A DNA stretch of 37,453 nt from Cycloclasticus sp. symbiont of Poecilosclerida sp. M (GTDB lineage Bacteria > Pseudomonadota > Gammaproteobacteria > Methylococcales > Cycloclasticaceae): the NCBI GenBank assembly GCA_002101225.1, contig LWTN01000230.1, positions 1 through 37,453 on the forward strand, read 5' to 3'. Below are positions 29,712 to 37,453 of the stretch, one piece after another. A program made the translations under genes and the position numbers. Numbering within the stretch: position 1 is the stretch's first letter; each line of letters begins with the position of its first letter. A model generated the notes under the pieces. It searched no databases. It was not told the origin of the DNA and was given only the letters and a program-made list of their open reading frames with translations.

Positions 29712-32700
29712 TTAATCTTGCTCCAGCTCAATGTTAATACCAAGCGCTCTAATTTCTTTAGTCAGCACGTTAAATGATTCAGGCATACCAGGATCCATGC
29801 TGTGATTTCCATCAACAATATTTTTATACATCTTCGTACGACCCGACACGTCATCAGACTTAACGGTTAGCATTTCCTGCAAGGTATAAGCCGCGCCGTA
29901 TGCCTCTAACGCCCACACTTCCATCTCGCCGAAGCGCTGACCACCAAACTGTGCTTTACCGCCTAATGGTTGTTGTGTAACAAGACTGTATGGTCCTGTT
30001 GAACGCGCGTGCATTTTGTCATCCACCAAGTGATTCAACTTCAGCATGTACATATAACCCACTGTCGTTTCGCGCTCAAACGCGTCGCCTGTTCTACCAT
30101 CGTAAAGCTGCACTTGACCCGTTTCAGAACGCCCACCTAATTTCAGCATCTGCTTTACTTCAGCTTCAGACGCACCATCAAACACAGGCGTTGCCATTGG
30201 AACACCTGCTTTTAAGTTTTCAGCTAATTCAAAAATCTCATCATCAGAGAAAGAGGCTAAGTCTTCTTTTCTGCCGCTGGTGTTATAAATTTTATCCAAG
30301 AACTTACGTAACTTTTCAACCTTCGCCTTAGCTTCGAGCATTTTTCCAATCTCGTTACCTAGACCTTTCGCCGCCCAACCCAAATGAGTCTCTAATACCT
30401 GACCCACGTTCATACGTGATGGAACACCCAACGGATTAAGCACAACATCTACTGGCGTGCCATCTTCCATATAAGGCATATCTTCTTCAGGAACGATCAT
30501 CGAGATAACACCTTTGTTACCGTGACGACCCGCGAGCTTATCACCCGGCTGAATACGACGCTTAACGGCTAAGTAAACTTTAACCATTTTCAACACACCT
30601 GGCTGTAAATCGTCGCCCATGGTGATTTTTTTACGCTTCTCTTTGTACAACTCATTAAACTCGATACGCTGCTGCTCGATTTGCTCGGTCACTTTTTCTA
30701 ACTGAACACTCCACTCTTCTTTTTTTAACTTAATCTTCAGCCAATCTGATTTCGGCAATTCTTCTAGATATGCTTGGGTAATTTTGCTACCTTTTTTCAG
30801 GCTATTTGGTCCAAGAACGGCTTCTTTACCCACAAGCATTTTTTCAACACGTGCAAAAATGTCACCTTCAACAATTCGCGTTTGATCATCGATATCTTTT
30901 TTAACAAGCACTAATTCCGCTTCTTCAATCTCAAGTGCACGCGCATCTTTTTCCACGCCATCTCTGGTGAAGACTTTCACGTCAATAACCGTGCCCTGCA
31001 TGCTTGAAGGTACACGCAATGAAGTATCTTTAACGTCAGATGCTTTCTCACCAAAAATAGCCCTAAGCAGCTTTTCTTCTGGCGTTAACTGGCTTTCACC
31101 TTTTGGTGTAACCTTACCCACCAAAATATCTCCCGCTTTAACTTCAGCACCAATATAAACAATACCCGACTCATCTAACTTAGATAGCGCACCCTCGCCC
31201 ACGTTAGGGATATCAGCTGTAATTTCTTCTGAACCCAATTTAGTATCGCGTGCGACACACACTTTTTCTTCGATATGAATAGTCGTCAGACGATCTTCCT
31301 TAACCACTCTTTCAGAAATTAAGATGGAATCCTCAAAGTTATAACCATTCCAAGGCATAAACGCGATCATCATATTTTGACCTAACGCTAATTCACCTAA
31401 GTCTGTTGACGGGCCATCGGCAAGTACATCGCCTTTGCTAACCACATCGCCTAATTTTACCAACGGCGTTTGGTTAATACACGTATTTTGATTTGAACGC
31501 GTATATTTAGTTAAGTTGTAAATATCAACGCCTGACTCGCCGGTTTCGATTTCAGCGTCATTCGCACGCACAATGATTCTCGCTGCGTCGACGTCGTCAA
31601 TCACACCGCCTCGCGTGGCAATAATCGTTACACCTGAATCAATCGCAACTGCGCGTTCCATTCCGGTACCTACAAGCGGCTTATCAGCACGCAATGTTGG
31701 CACGGCTTGACGCTGCATGTTTGAACCCATCAACGCCCGGTTCGCGTCATCGTGCTCTAAGAAAGGAATAATTGAAGCCGCTACAGACACAACCTGTTTC
31801 GGTGAAATATCGATGTAGTCAATCTTATCTGCCGTCGTGATTGAGAATTCTTCTCCATGACGACACGTCACCAAATCTTCAGTTAACTTACCTTTTTTAT
31901 CGCGCACCGCATTCGCTTGCGCAATATAGTATCGACCTTCTTCAATCGCTGATAAGTAATCAACTTTATCCGTCACAACGCCTTTAAGTACTTTCTTATA
32001 TGGCGTTTCTAAGAAGCCATATTCATTTGTACGCGCATAAACTGCTAGTGAGTTAATCAAACCAATGTTTGGACCCTCTGGCGTTTCAATCGGACAGACT
32101 CGACCATAATGTGTCGCGTGCACGTCACGCACTTCAAAGCCAGCGCGCTCTCTCGCTAAACCACCTGGGCCTAGCGCTGAAACACGACGTTTGTGTGTAA
32201 TTTCAGACAACGGATTGTTTTGATCCATAAACTGCGATAACTGGCTAGAACCAAAGAATTCTTTAATCGCTGCAGCTACGGGTTTCGCGTTAATTATCTC
32301 TTGCGGCATCAAGCCTTCTGAATCTGCAATTGATAGTCTTTCTTTAACTGCACGTTCAACACGCACAAGCCCAATCCTAAATTGGTTTTCAACCATTTCG
32401 CCAACAGAACGAATACGTCTGTTTCCGAGGTGGTCAATATCATCAACCACGCCAGCGCCATTACGAATATTAATGAGTTCACGTAGAACTGAAATAATAT
32501 CGTCTTTGCTTAACACGCCTTCGCCTTTAATTTCTTCACGGCCTAAGCGTAAGTTGAACTTCATCCTGCCCACTGCTGATAAATCGTAGCGCTCTAATGA
32601 GAAGAATAAGTTATTAAATAACTTTAGCGCAGAGTCCTTAGTAGGTGGCTCGCCAGGACGCATCATGCGATAAATTTCAACAAGCGCATCTAACTGATCC

Positions 32701-33791
32701 ATCGTTGAATCAACGCGCAATGTATTTGAGACGTAAGCCCCTTTATCAATATCATTGACGTAGATAGTTTCTAGCTTTTTAACGCCACTATTGATGATTT
32801 CATCAATATTTTCTTCCGTAATCTCGGCGTTAAGTTCAGCAACCACCTCGCCTGTTTCTTCATTAACAATCGGTTTTGCTAAAATTCTTCCGATTAAATA
32901 TTCATTTGGAACATCTAATTTCTTAATTTTGGCTTTCTCAAGATCGCGTATGTGTTTAGCTGTAATACGACGCCCTTCAGCGGCAATCACCTTGCCATTA
33001 ATCTTTACATCAAAGCCGATAATCTCTCCCCTTAAACGCTCAGGGACAAGATTCATCGTTAGACCTGATTTTTTTACAGAGAATTCAGTGTTCTCGAAGA
33101 ACATCTCCATAATTTGGTCATTTGTATATTCAAGCGCTTTTAATAAAACGGTAGCTGGAATTTTTCTGCGACGATCAATTCGAACGTAAACGATGTCTTT
33201 ATGGTCGAATTCGAAATCTAACCATGAACCGCGATAGGGAATTACGCGTGCAGAGAAAAGTAACTTTCCTGATGAATGCGTCTTACCTTTATCGTGATCG
33301 AAAAACACACCGGGTGAACGGTGGAGCTGCGATACGATAACGCGCTCTGTGCCATTGATGACAAATGTACCGTTGGTCGTCATTAACGGTAACTCACCCA
33401 TATAAACTTCTTGCTCACGGATATCTTTAACGCGCTTAGAGCCTGCTGGAGAGTCTTTATCGTAGATAACTAAGCGCACTTGTACGCGCAAAGGTGAGGC
33501 ATAAGTTGCGCCTCTGGATTGGCATTCTTTAACGTCAAATTTTGGCTTACCGAGTCGGTAATTTACATATTCCAATACAGCGTAGCCAGTATGACTCGTG
33601 ATTGGAAACACACTACCTAAAGCCGCATGCAAACCAATAGGATCCAAATTTTCAACCTGATCAACATCAGATTGCAGGAAACGTTTGTATGAACTAATCT
33701 GGGTTTCTAACAAGTACGGAGTTGCTACTGCACCTTCTTGCTGACCAAAAGTTTTACGTATACGTTTTTTCTCGGTGAATGAGTACGCCAT
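29712..33791 (-). CDS. rpoB: DNA-directed RNA polymerase beta subunit (1359 aa)
   Basis: Forms the other half of the active-site cleft. [19 protein letters not shown], the rifampicin pocket [19 protein letters not shown] with [13 protein letters not shown] (Asp523, His533, Ser538, equal to E. coli 516, 526 and 531, all wild type), [27 protein letters not shown] and the C-terminal [20 protein letters not shown] are visible. Length is 1359 versus 1342 in E. coli. I chose ATG at 33791 with AAGGGA upstream; the TTG at 33797 overlaps the spacing and adds two residues. A stem-loop lies in the 139-base gap to rplL. Confidence 0.98.
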   Translation of the reverse strand: MAYSFTEKKRIRKTFGQQEGAVATPYLLETQISSYKRFLQSDVDQVENLDPIGLHAALGSVFPITSHTGYAVLEYVNYRLGKPKFDVKECQSRGATYASPLRVQVRLVIYDKDSPAGSKRVKDIREQEVYMGELPLMTTNGTFVINGTERVIVSQLHRSPGVFFDHDKGKTHSSGKLLFSARVIPYRGSWLDFEFDHKDIVYVRIDRRRKIPATVLLKALEYTNDQIMEMFFENTEFSVKKSGLTMNLVPERLRGEIIGFDVKINGKVIAAEGRRITAKHIRDLEKAKIKKLDVPNEYLIGRILAKPIVNEETGEVVAELNAEITEENIDEIINSGVKKLETIYVNDIDKGAYVSNTLRVDSTMDQLDALVEIYRMMRPGEPPTKDSALKLFNNLFFSLERYDLSAVGRMKFNLRLGREEIKGEGVLSKDDIISVLRELINIRNGAGVVDDIDHLGNRRIRSVGEMVENQFRIGLVRVERAVKERLSIADSEGLMPQEIINAKPVAAAIKEFFGSSQLSQFMDQNNPLSEITHKRRVSALGPGGLARERAGFEVRDVHATHYGRVCPIETPEGPNIGLINSLAVYARTNEYGFLETPYKKVLKGVVTDKVDYLSAIEEGRYYIAQANAVRDKKGKLTEDLVTCRHGEEFSITTADKIDYIDISPKQVVSVAASIIPFLEHDDANRALMGSNMQRQAVPTLRADKPLVGTGMERAVAIDSGVTIIATRGGVIDDVDAARIIVRANDAEIETGESGVDIYNLTKYTRSNQNTCINQTPLVKLGDVVSKGDVLADGPSTDLGELALGQNMMIAFMPWNGYNFEDSILISERVVKEDRLTTIHIEEKVCVARDTKLGSEEITADIPNVGEGALSKLDESGIVYIGAEVKAGDILVGKVTPKGESQLTPEEKLLRAIFGEKASDVKDTSLRVPSSMQGTVIDVKVFTRDGVEKDARALEIEEAELVLVKKDIDDQTRIVEGDIFARVEKMLVGKEAVLGPNSLKKGSKITQAYLEELPKSDWLKIKLKKEEWSVQLEKVTEQIEQQRIEFNELYKEKRKKITMGDDLQPGVLKMVKVYLAVKRRIQPGDKLAGRHGNKGVISMIVPEEDMPYMEDGTPVDVVLNPLGVPSRMNVGQVLETHLGWAAKGLGNEIGKMLEAKAKVEKLRKFLDKIYNTSGRKEDLASFSDDEIFELAENLKAGVPMATPVFDGASEAEVKQMLKLGGRSETGQVQLYDGRTGDAFERETTVGYMYMLKLNHLVDDKMHARSTGPYSLVTQQPLGGKAQFGGQRFGEMEVWALEAYGAAYTLQEMLTVKSDDVSGRTKMYKNIVDGNHSMDPGMPESFNVLTKEIRALGINIELEQD

Positions 33792-33859
33792 TATCAATCC
33801 CTTATTTTATACAGTTGCTCACAACTGAATTTAAAAAATTCTTTCCCACAACGGGCAAT

Positions 33860-33887
33860 GGGTCAGCCGTTTTACAACGGCTGACCC
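33860..33887 (-). promoter_or_regulatory. Stem-loop between rplL and rpoB
   Basis: A perfect 12-bp stem GGGTCAGCCGTT / AACGGCTGACCC with a four-base loop lies in the rplL-rpoB gap. No T-run follows directly on the - strand; a T-rich stretch occurs about 20 bases later. The position matches the E. coli rplL-rpoB region, which has a leaky attenuator and an RNase III site, so it may partly stop or process the transcript and set the lower output of rpoBC. Confidence 0.7.
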
Positions 33888-33930
33888 TATCTAACACCTA
33901 AAGCCTAACGACTTTATAAAACAACTCGTA

Positions 33931-34311
33931 TTACTTGACTTCAACAGAAGCGCCAGCTTCCTCAAGTTGTTTTTTAGTTTCTTCTGCTTCTTCTTTAGAA
34001 ACAGCTTCTTTAACAGCTGCAGGTGCGCTTTCAACCATTGTTTTAGCTTCTTTTAAGCCAAGACCTGTGATTGCACGAACCGCTTTAATAGCTGATACTT
34101 TATTTTCGCCAAAGCTTGTCATAATAACGTCAAACTCAGTCTTCTCTTCGGCTGCTGCGGCTTCTCCGCCACCTGCTGCTGGTGCTGCTGCTGCTACAAC
34201 TGCTGTTGCAGATACACCAAATTTTTCTTCCATCGCTTCTACTAACTCCACGACTTCCATCACACTCATGTTAGCAATTGCTTCTAATACATCGTCTTTA
34301 GAAATAGCCAT
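33931..34311 (-). CDS. rplL: 50S ribosomal protein L7/L12 (126 aa)
   Basis: The multicopy stalk protein that recruits EF-Tu and EF-G. The N-terminal dimerisation domain ([20 protein letters not shown]) is followed by an Ala/Gly hinge ([19 protein letters not shown]), then the C-terminal domain with [20 protein letters not shown] and [17 protein letters not shown]. The length is near E. coli L12 (121). It follows rplJ by 40 bases with AGGAAC before the ATG. Confidence 0.97.
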   Translation of the reverse strand: MAISKDDVLEAIANMSVMEVVELVEAMEEKFGVSATAVVAAAAPAAGGGEAAAAEEKTEFDVIMTSFGENKVSAIKAVRAITGLGLKEAKTMVESAPAAVKEAVSKEEAEETKKQLEEAGASVEVK

Positions 34312-34351
34312 TGTTTTAGTTCCTATAGTTTAGTTATTTAAATAATATTGT

Positions 34352-34879
34352 TTATGCAGCCTGCTTTTGAACGCGGACAGCATCAACAGTACGTACCAAT
34401 TTGGCGTGCGGCTCAGCAAGCGTTCTGACGAATTTCTCGACAGGTGCTTTCATCACCGACATCAGCATGCTGATTGCCTGATCTTTAGTAGGTAGTTTGG
34501 ACAGTCTTGTGAGCTCTGAAGCTTCTAGCAATTGACCGCTTACCGAAAGAAACTTGGTTTCTAACTGCTCATGGTTTTTACTAAAATCTTTCACTAAACG
34601 CGCAGCAGCACCTGGGTCTTCCATAGAAAACGCCAACACTAACGGACCGACTAACGAATCTTGAATACATTCAAACTCTGTATTCTCGACAGCCTTACGT
34701 ACCAACGTGTTTTTCACAACACGCAAATACACACCAGATTCACGAGCTTTCTCACGAAGCTCAGTCATCTCGCCAACAGTCAAACCACGGTATTCAGCTG
34801 CTACAGCTGAAAAAGCTTTAGCCGCAACTTCAGCCACTTCAGCAACTACTGCTTGTTTCTGCTCAAGATTTAGTGGCAT
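34352..34879 (-). CDS. rplJ: 50S ribosomal protein L10 (175 aa)
   Basis: The base of the L12 stalk. MPLNLEQKQAVVAEVAEVA, AEYRGLTVGEMTELREKARE, YLRVVKNTLVRKAVE and the helical tail that carries L12 dimers (PVEKFVRTLAEPHAKLVRTV) are visible. The length is near E. coli L10 (165). A strong SD (AGGAGGT) lies five bases before the ATG. The upstream leader matches the L10 autoregulatory element, so excess L10-L12 should repress translation (known in E. coli, inferred here). Confidence 0.97.
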   Translation of the reverse strand: MPLNLEQKQAVVAEVAEVAAKAFSAVAAEYRGLTVGEMTELREKARESGVYLRVVKNTLVRKAVENTEFECIQDSLVGPLVLAFSMEDPGAAARLVKDFSKNHEQLETKFLSVSGQLLEASELTRLSKLPTKDQAISMLMSVMKAPVEKFVRTLAEPHAKLVRTVDAVRVQKQAA

Positions 34880-34980
34880 ATGTACCTCCTGACTACTGTT
34901 AAGCGATAACTCACGTTATCACCATATAAAACCCTCAACGAGGGCACCCTTTCAACGGGGCCATCCTGAAAACATAAGGA

Positions 34981-35055
34981 CTTACCGTCTGCGTAGGACT
35001 ATTAAGCACACCCTGTGCACCTACGGTCTTTGACGATTGCTGAACTTCAGCAATC
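34981..35055 (-). promoter_or_regulatory. Ribosomal protein L10 leader (autoregulatory mRNA element)
   Basis: In the 208-base rplA-rplJ gap the - strand carries GACCGTAGGTG ... CCTACGCAGACGGT (34985-35028), the conserved core of the L10(L12)-binding leader. It is followed by about 100 bases to the rplJ SD. Just upstream is a stem GATTGCTG/CAGCAATC (35035-35055), and a further stem GGCTCT/AGAGCC lies at 35065-35080. The match to the gammaproteobacterial leader is by recall. Confidence 0.85.
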
Positions 35056-35087
35056 CAAAGATTTGGCTCTATAAAGAGCCGACCCAG

Positions 35088-35783
35088 CTAGTAATTTAAG
35101 CTGGATTGATCAACAACTAGGCCTGGGCCCATGGTTGTCGATACACTAATTTGTTTCATGTAAACACCCTTTGCTGCCACCGGCTTAGCTTTTAGCAAGT
35201 CAGCCAATAACGCTTGGATGTTTTCTATTAAAGCGCTAGGTTCAAAACTCGCCTTACCAATACTGCAATGTATAATGCCGGCTTTATCTGTTCTATAGAT
35301 AGCTTGACCAGATTTTGCGTTTTTCACCGCTGTTGCAACGTCCGGCGTTACCGTACCTACTTTAGGGTTTGGCATTAAACCTCGTGGACCTAATACTTGG
35401 CCTAATGTACCCACAACGCGCATCGCATCCGGTGATGCAATAACGACATCAAAGTCCATCTCGCCGCCTTTGATTCTTTCTGCCAAGTCTTCCATACCAA
35501 TAATATCCGCACCTGCTTTTTCAGCCGCCGCCGCATTATCGCCTTGGGTGAAAACAGCAACACGAACCGTTTTGCCCGTACCGTTTGGCAACAAGGTTGA
35601 ACCCCTAACGTTTTGCTCAGACTTACGCGGGTCAATACCTAGATTCACACTCACATCAACAGACTCATCAAATTTAGAAGAGGAAATTTCTTTCAAAACA
35701 GAAAACGCATCCGACACAGGGTAAGCCTTACCCACTTCAACTTTTTCTTGTATTAACTTTGCTTTTTTTGATAAACCAGCCAT
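35088..35783 (-). CDS. rplA: 50S ribosomal protein L1 (231 aa)
   Basis: The mobile L1 stalk protein that helps release E-site tRNA; in E. coli it also represses rpl[61 protein letters not shown] and the C-terminal [17 protein letters not shown] are family signatures. Length is 231 versus 234 in E. coli. It directly abuts rplK. A hairpin before rplK could be its mRNA target. Confidence 0.97.
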   Translation of the reverse strand: MAGLSKKAKLIQEKVEVGKAYPVSDAFSVLKEISSSKFDESVDVSVNLGIDPRKSEQNVRGSTLLPNGTGKTVRVAVFTQGDNAAAAEKAGADIIGMEDLAERIKGGEMDFDVVIASPDAMRVVGTLGQVLGPRGLMPNPKVGTVTPDVATAVKNAKSGQAIYRTDKAGIIHCSIGKASFEPSALIENIQALLADLLKAKPVAAKGVYMKQISVSTTMGPGLVVDQSSLNY

Positions 35784-36215
35784 TTACACACCCTCCACGT
35801 CGATACCCATACTGCGCGCACTGCCCGCAATCGTTCTAACCGCAGCATCCATATCAGCCGCCGTTAAATCAGGCTCTTTCATGTTTACAATCTCTTCTAG
35901 TTGCGCACGGTTAACCTTGCCAACTTTATTGGTGTTGGGCTCTCCACTAGCTTTCTTAATACCGGCCGCCTTCTTTAATAAGAATGAAGCTGGAGGTGTT
36001 TTTGTAGTGAAGGTAAAGCTCTTATCGTTGAATACAGATATAACCACAGGAATCGGCATACCTTTTTCCATACCTTGAGTCTTTGCATTAAATGCTTTAC
36101 AAAACTCCATGATATTTACACCGTGCTGTCCTAACGCAGGGCCAACAGGTGGACTTGGATTAGCTTCGCCCGCCTTTACTTGTAACTTAATATAAGCATC
36201 AATTTTCTTAGCCAT
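35784..36215 (-). CDS. rplK: 50S ribosomal protein L11 (143 aa)
   Basis: Forms the GTPase-associated centre with L10 and is required for stringent-response sensing. [20 protein letters not shown] followed by [15 protein letters not shown] and the C-terminal domain ([28 protein letters not shown]) are canonical. Length is near E. coli L11 (142). The SD AAGGAG lies five bases before the ATG. It abuts rplA with no gap. Confidence 0.97.
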   Translation of the reverse strand: MAKKIDAYIKLQVKAGEANPSPPVGPALGQHGVNIMEFCKAFNAKTQGMEKGMPIPVVISVFNDKSFTFTTKTPPASFLLKKAAGIKKASGEPNTNKVGKVNRAQLEEIVNMKEPDLTAADMDAAVRTIAGSARSMGIDVEGV

Positions 36216-36229
36216 GTTTTCTCCTTAGT

Positions 36230-36252
36230 GGGTCAACGCTTTTCAGCTACCC
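36230..36252 (-). promoter_or_regulatory. Hairpin before rplK, candidate L1-binding site
   Basis: The - strand reads GGGT-A-GCT-GAAA-AGC-GTTG-ACCC: an outer four-pair stem, an asymmetric internal loop (one base against four), an inner three-pair stem and a GNRA tetraloop. It ends five bases before the rplK SD. E. coli L1 represses rplKA from this leader position, using a stem with an asymmetric loop. Identity as an L1 site is inferred. Confidence 0.4.
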
Positions 36253-36264
36253 TGTTAAAAATAA

Positions 36265-36294
36265 ATTAAATCTTTTCTACTTGGCCAAATTCAA
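36265..36294 (-). promoter_or_regulatory. Candidate promoter of rplKA
   Basis: On the - strand TTGAAT (36289-36294) and TTTAAT (36265-36270) are spaced 18 bases apart at the end of nusG, with a predicted start near 36258. A strong rplK promoter exists at this position in E. coli. The match here is only moderate. Confidence 0.35.
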
Positions 36295-36799
36295 GGTCAA
36301 CTGGTGTTGAGCGACCAAAAATTGAAACCGTTGCGCGAATCGTGCTCTTATCATAATTCACGTCTTCAACAGAACCATTGAAATCTTTAAATGGCCCCTC
36401 GTTAATACGTACAACTTCACCGACTTCAAACAGCACTTTATGCTGTGGTTTTTCTATACCTTCTTGAATGCGGTTTAAAATCCTCTCGGCTTCAGCGTCA
36501 GTAATGGGCACTGGGCGCTCGCTCTTACCGCCAATAAAACCTGAAACTTTGGGCACACCTTTCACTAAATGCCAGGTATCGTCGCTGATATCCATTTGCA
36601 CGAGCACGTAGCCAGGGAAAAATTTTCTCTCACTTCTTTTTTGTTGCCCACCGCGCATTTCTACAACTTCTTCAGTCGGCACAAGAATCTCACCAAACTT
36701 ATCCTGCATGCCTTCACGTTCAATCGCTTCTTCTAACGACGCCTTAACGCGGTGCTCAAAATTTGAATACGCGTGTACTACATACCAACGCAATGCCAC
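36266..36799 (-). CDS. nusG: Transcription termination/antitermination factor NusG (177 aa)
   Basis: Binds the RNA polymerase clamp and links it to Rho or to S10 on the ribosome. The NGN domain ([40 protein letters not shown]) and the C-terminal KOW domain ([30 protein letters not shown]) are visible. I chose the GTG start at 36799 because the protein then begins VALRWYVV and AGGGAGG lies six bases upstream; an upstream ATG in the same frame gives an unlikely 26-residue extension inside secE. The length is near E. coli NusG (181). It starts one base after the secE stop, so the two are coupled. Confidence 0.96.
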   Translation of the reverse strand: MALRWYVVHAYSNFEHRVKASLEEAIEREGMQDKFGEILVPTEEVVEMRGGQQKRSERKFFPGYVLVQMDISDDTWHLVKGVPKVSGFIGGKSERPVPITDAEAERILNRIQEGIEKPQHKVLFEVGEVVRINEGPFKDFNGSVEDVNYDKSTIRATVSIFGRSTPVDLEFGQVEKI

Positions 36800-36800
36800 G

Positions 36801-37178
36801 TTAGCCTCCCTGCCCAATAACCATTCCAATACCCCATGACAAGAGGTTATCGAAAACCCATAAAAGAATACCCACAAATAAAACCATAACCATCACAATA
36901 AGCGTGGTCTGTATGGTTTCTTTTTTCGTCGGCCATACAACCTTACGTAACTCAATCATCGATCCTTGACCAAACAGCCAGAAACCACGGCCCAGGTTTG
37001 TTGTAAAGACAAAAACTATCGCCACTCCAAGTGCGCCCAACAAAGAAATAACCCTTAATAATAAGGAATGCTCTGCAAAATAATAGAAGCCAGCAACACC
37101 AGCAACCATCATAAATAAGGCTAAAATTAGCTTAACGGTATCAAATTGACCCGATATTTGTTCTGACTCTACACTCAT
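36801..37178 (-). CDS. secE: Protein translocase subunit SecE (125 aa)
   Basis: The clamp of the SecYEG channel in the inner membrane. Two hydrophobic segments in the N-terminal half (about residues 16-34 and 41-59) are followed by an amphipathic helix with the conserved [17 protein letters not shown], then the final TM segment ([17 protein letters not shown]). This three-TM form is typical of gammaproteobacteria (127 aa in E. coli); many other bacteria have only the last helix. It lies between tRNA-Trp and nusG in canonical order. Confidence 0.96.
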   Translation of the reverse strand: MSVESEQISGQFDTVKLILALFMMVAGVAGFYYFAEHSLLLRVISLLGALGVAIVFVFTTNLGRGFWLFGQGSMIELRKVVWPTKKETIQTTLIVMVMVLFVGILLWVFDNLLSWGIGMVIGQGG

Positions 37179-37228
37179 ATATACAACACTATATTAATTT
37201 CTACGTTTGGTTTTAAATCACTAATCAA

Positions 37229-37304
<76 letters not shown>

Positions 37305-37327
37305 AACAAATTTAAATCGCCCTTTTG

Positions 37328-37453
37328 TTACTCAATAATTTTAGCAACAACACCGGCGCCAACGGTACGGCCACCTTCACGAATAGCAAAGCGTAAACCT
37401 TCTTCCATCGCAATCGGGTTGATTAGTTTTACAGTCATCTTCACGTTGTCACC
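37328..37453 (-). CDS. tuf: Elongation factor Tu, copy 2, C-terminal end (cut by window edge)
   Basis: The last 41 codons and stop of a second tuf gene, extending out of the window. The translation ends with [19 protein letters not shown], the end of EF-Tu domain 3. Over the 126 visible bases it differs from copy 1 at one site (37397, Gly GGT against GGC), a silent change. It precedes tRNA-Trp, the usual tufB place. Sequence after the stop codons of the two copies differs at once, so the shared block ends at the gene end. Confidence 0.96.
   Translation of the reverse strand, partial: GDNVKMTVKLINPIAMEEGLRFAIREGGRTVGAGVVAKIIE

Noticed and set aside
33935-34333. 132-codon + strand frame antisense to rplL
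   Set aside because: The Ala/Ser-rich product mirrors the Ala-rich hinge of L7/L12 and is not a plausible separate gene.
36800-36877. 26-residue N-terminal extension of NusG
   Set aside because: It lies inside secE in another frame. The GTG at 36799 has a strong SD and gives the expected family N-terminus.

Overview
The window is a core-genome segment from a gammaproteobacterium with moderately AT-rich DNA. This is inferred from the gene order tuf-trnW-secE-nusG-rplKAJL-rpoBC-rpsLG-fusA-tuf-S10-spc-alpha, a three-TM SecE, a 324-aa CysB, a type-1 GshA, and the E. coli-like sizes of RpoB and RpoC. The sequence does not fix the genus.

Positions 1-7215 are sulfur and thiol metabolism. At the left edge is the start of what looks like an IS30-family transposase, running off the window, with its probable terminal repeat near 100-130. 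Next come gshA (glutathione synthesis) and cysH (an Fe-S type APS reductase) on the + strand, then cysB (-), a divergent TauE/SafE-type exporter (+), and cysDN (-, ATP sulfurylase). CysN carries a C-terminal tail of about 110 residues. It reads as an eroded APS kinase domain without a P-loop, which fits a pathway that reduces APS directly and does not need PAPS. The cysB-tauE gap holds a good cysB promoter with a perfect 16-bp palindrome over the predicted start site, a candidate autoregulatory CysB operator.

Positions 7216-7590 hold fdxA (7Fe ferredoxin, +) and a bidirectional terminator shared with rplQ.

From 7588 to the right edge everything is on the - strand and forms one continuous information-processing cluster. 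In transcription order (right to left) it is tuf copy 2 (partial), tRNA-Trp, secE, nusG, rplK, rplA, [L10 leader], rplJ, rplL, [stem-loop], rpoB, rpoC, terminator, a strong promoter, rpsL, rpsG, fusA, tuf copy 1, rpsJ, rplCDWB, rpsS, rplV, rpsC, rplP, rpmC, rpsQ, rplNXE, rpsN, rpsH, rplFR, rpsE, rpmD, rplO, secY, rpmJ, rpsM, rpsK, rpsD, rpoA, rplQ. The only clear intrinsic terminators are after rpoC and after rplQ, so str, S10, spc and alpha can be read as one transcript of about 17.7 kb from the promoter at 25308-25336. The tuf-rpsJ gap is only 5 nt, so no S10-type leader for L4 attenuation can fit there. The rpsL-rpsG gap (26 nt) is also short for the S7 target known in E. coli.

The window is mostly conserved housekeeping DNA and I see no wholly new system. 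The points most worth a second look are the degenerate kinase tail of CysN, the palindrome at the cysB start site, a zinc-cysteine type S4 that differs from the E. coli form, the candidate L1-type hairpin before rplK, the homogenised tuf pair, and the IS30-like end beside gshA. No stretch above 300 bases lacks a gene. The largest gaps are 25185-25428, 34880-35087, 38-213 and 7054-7215, and each is described below.
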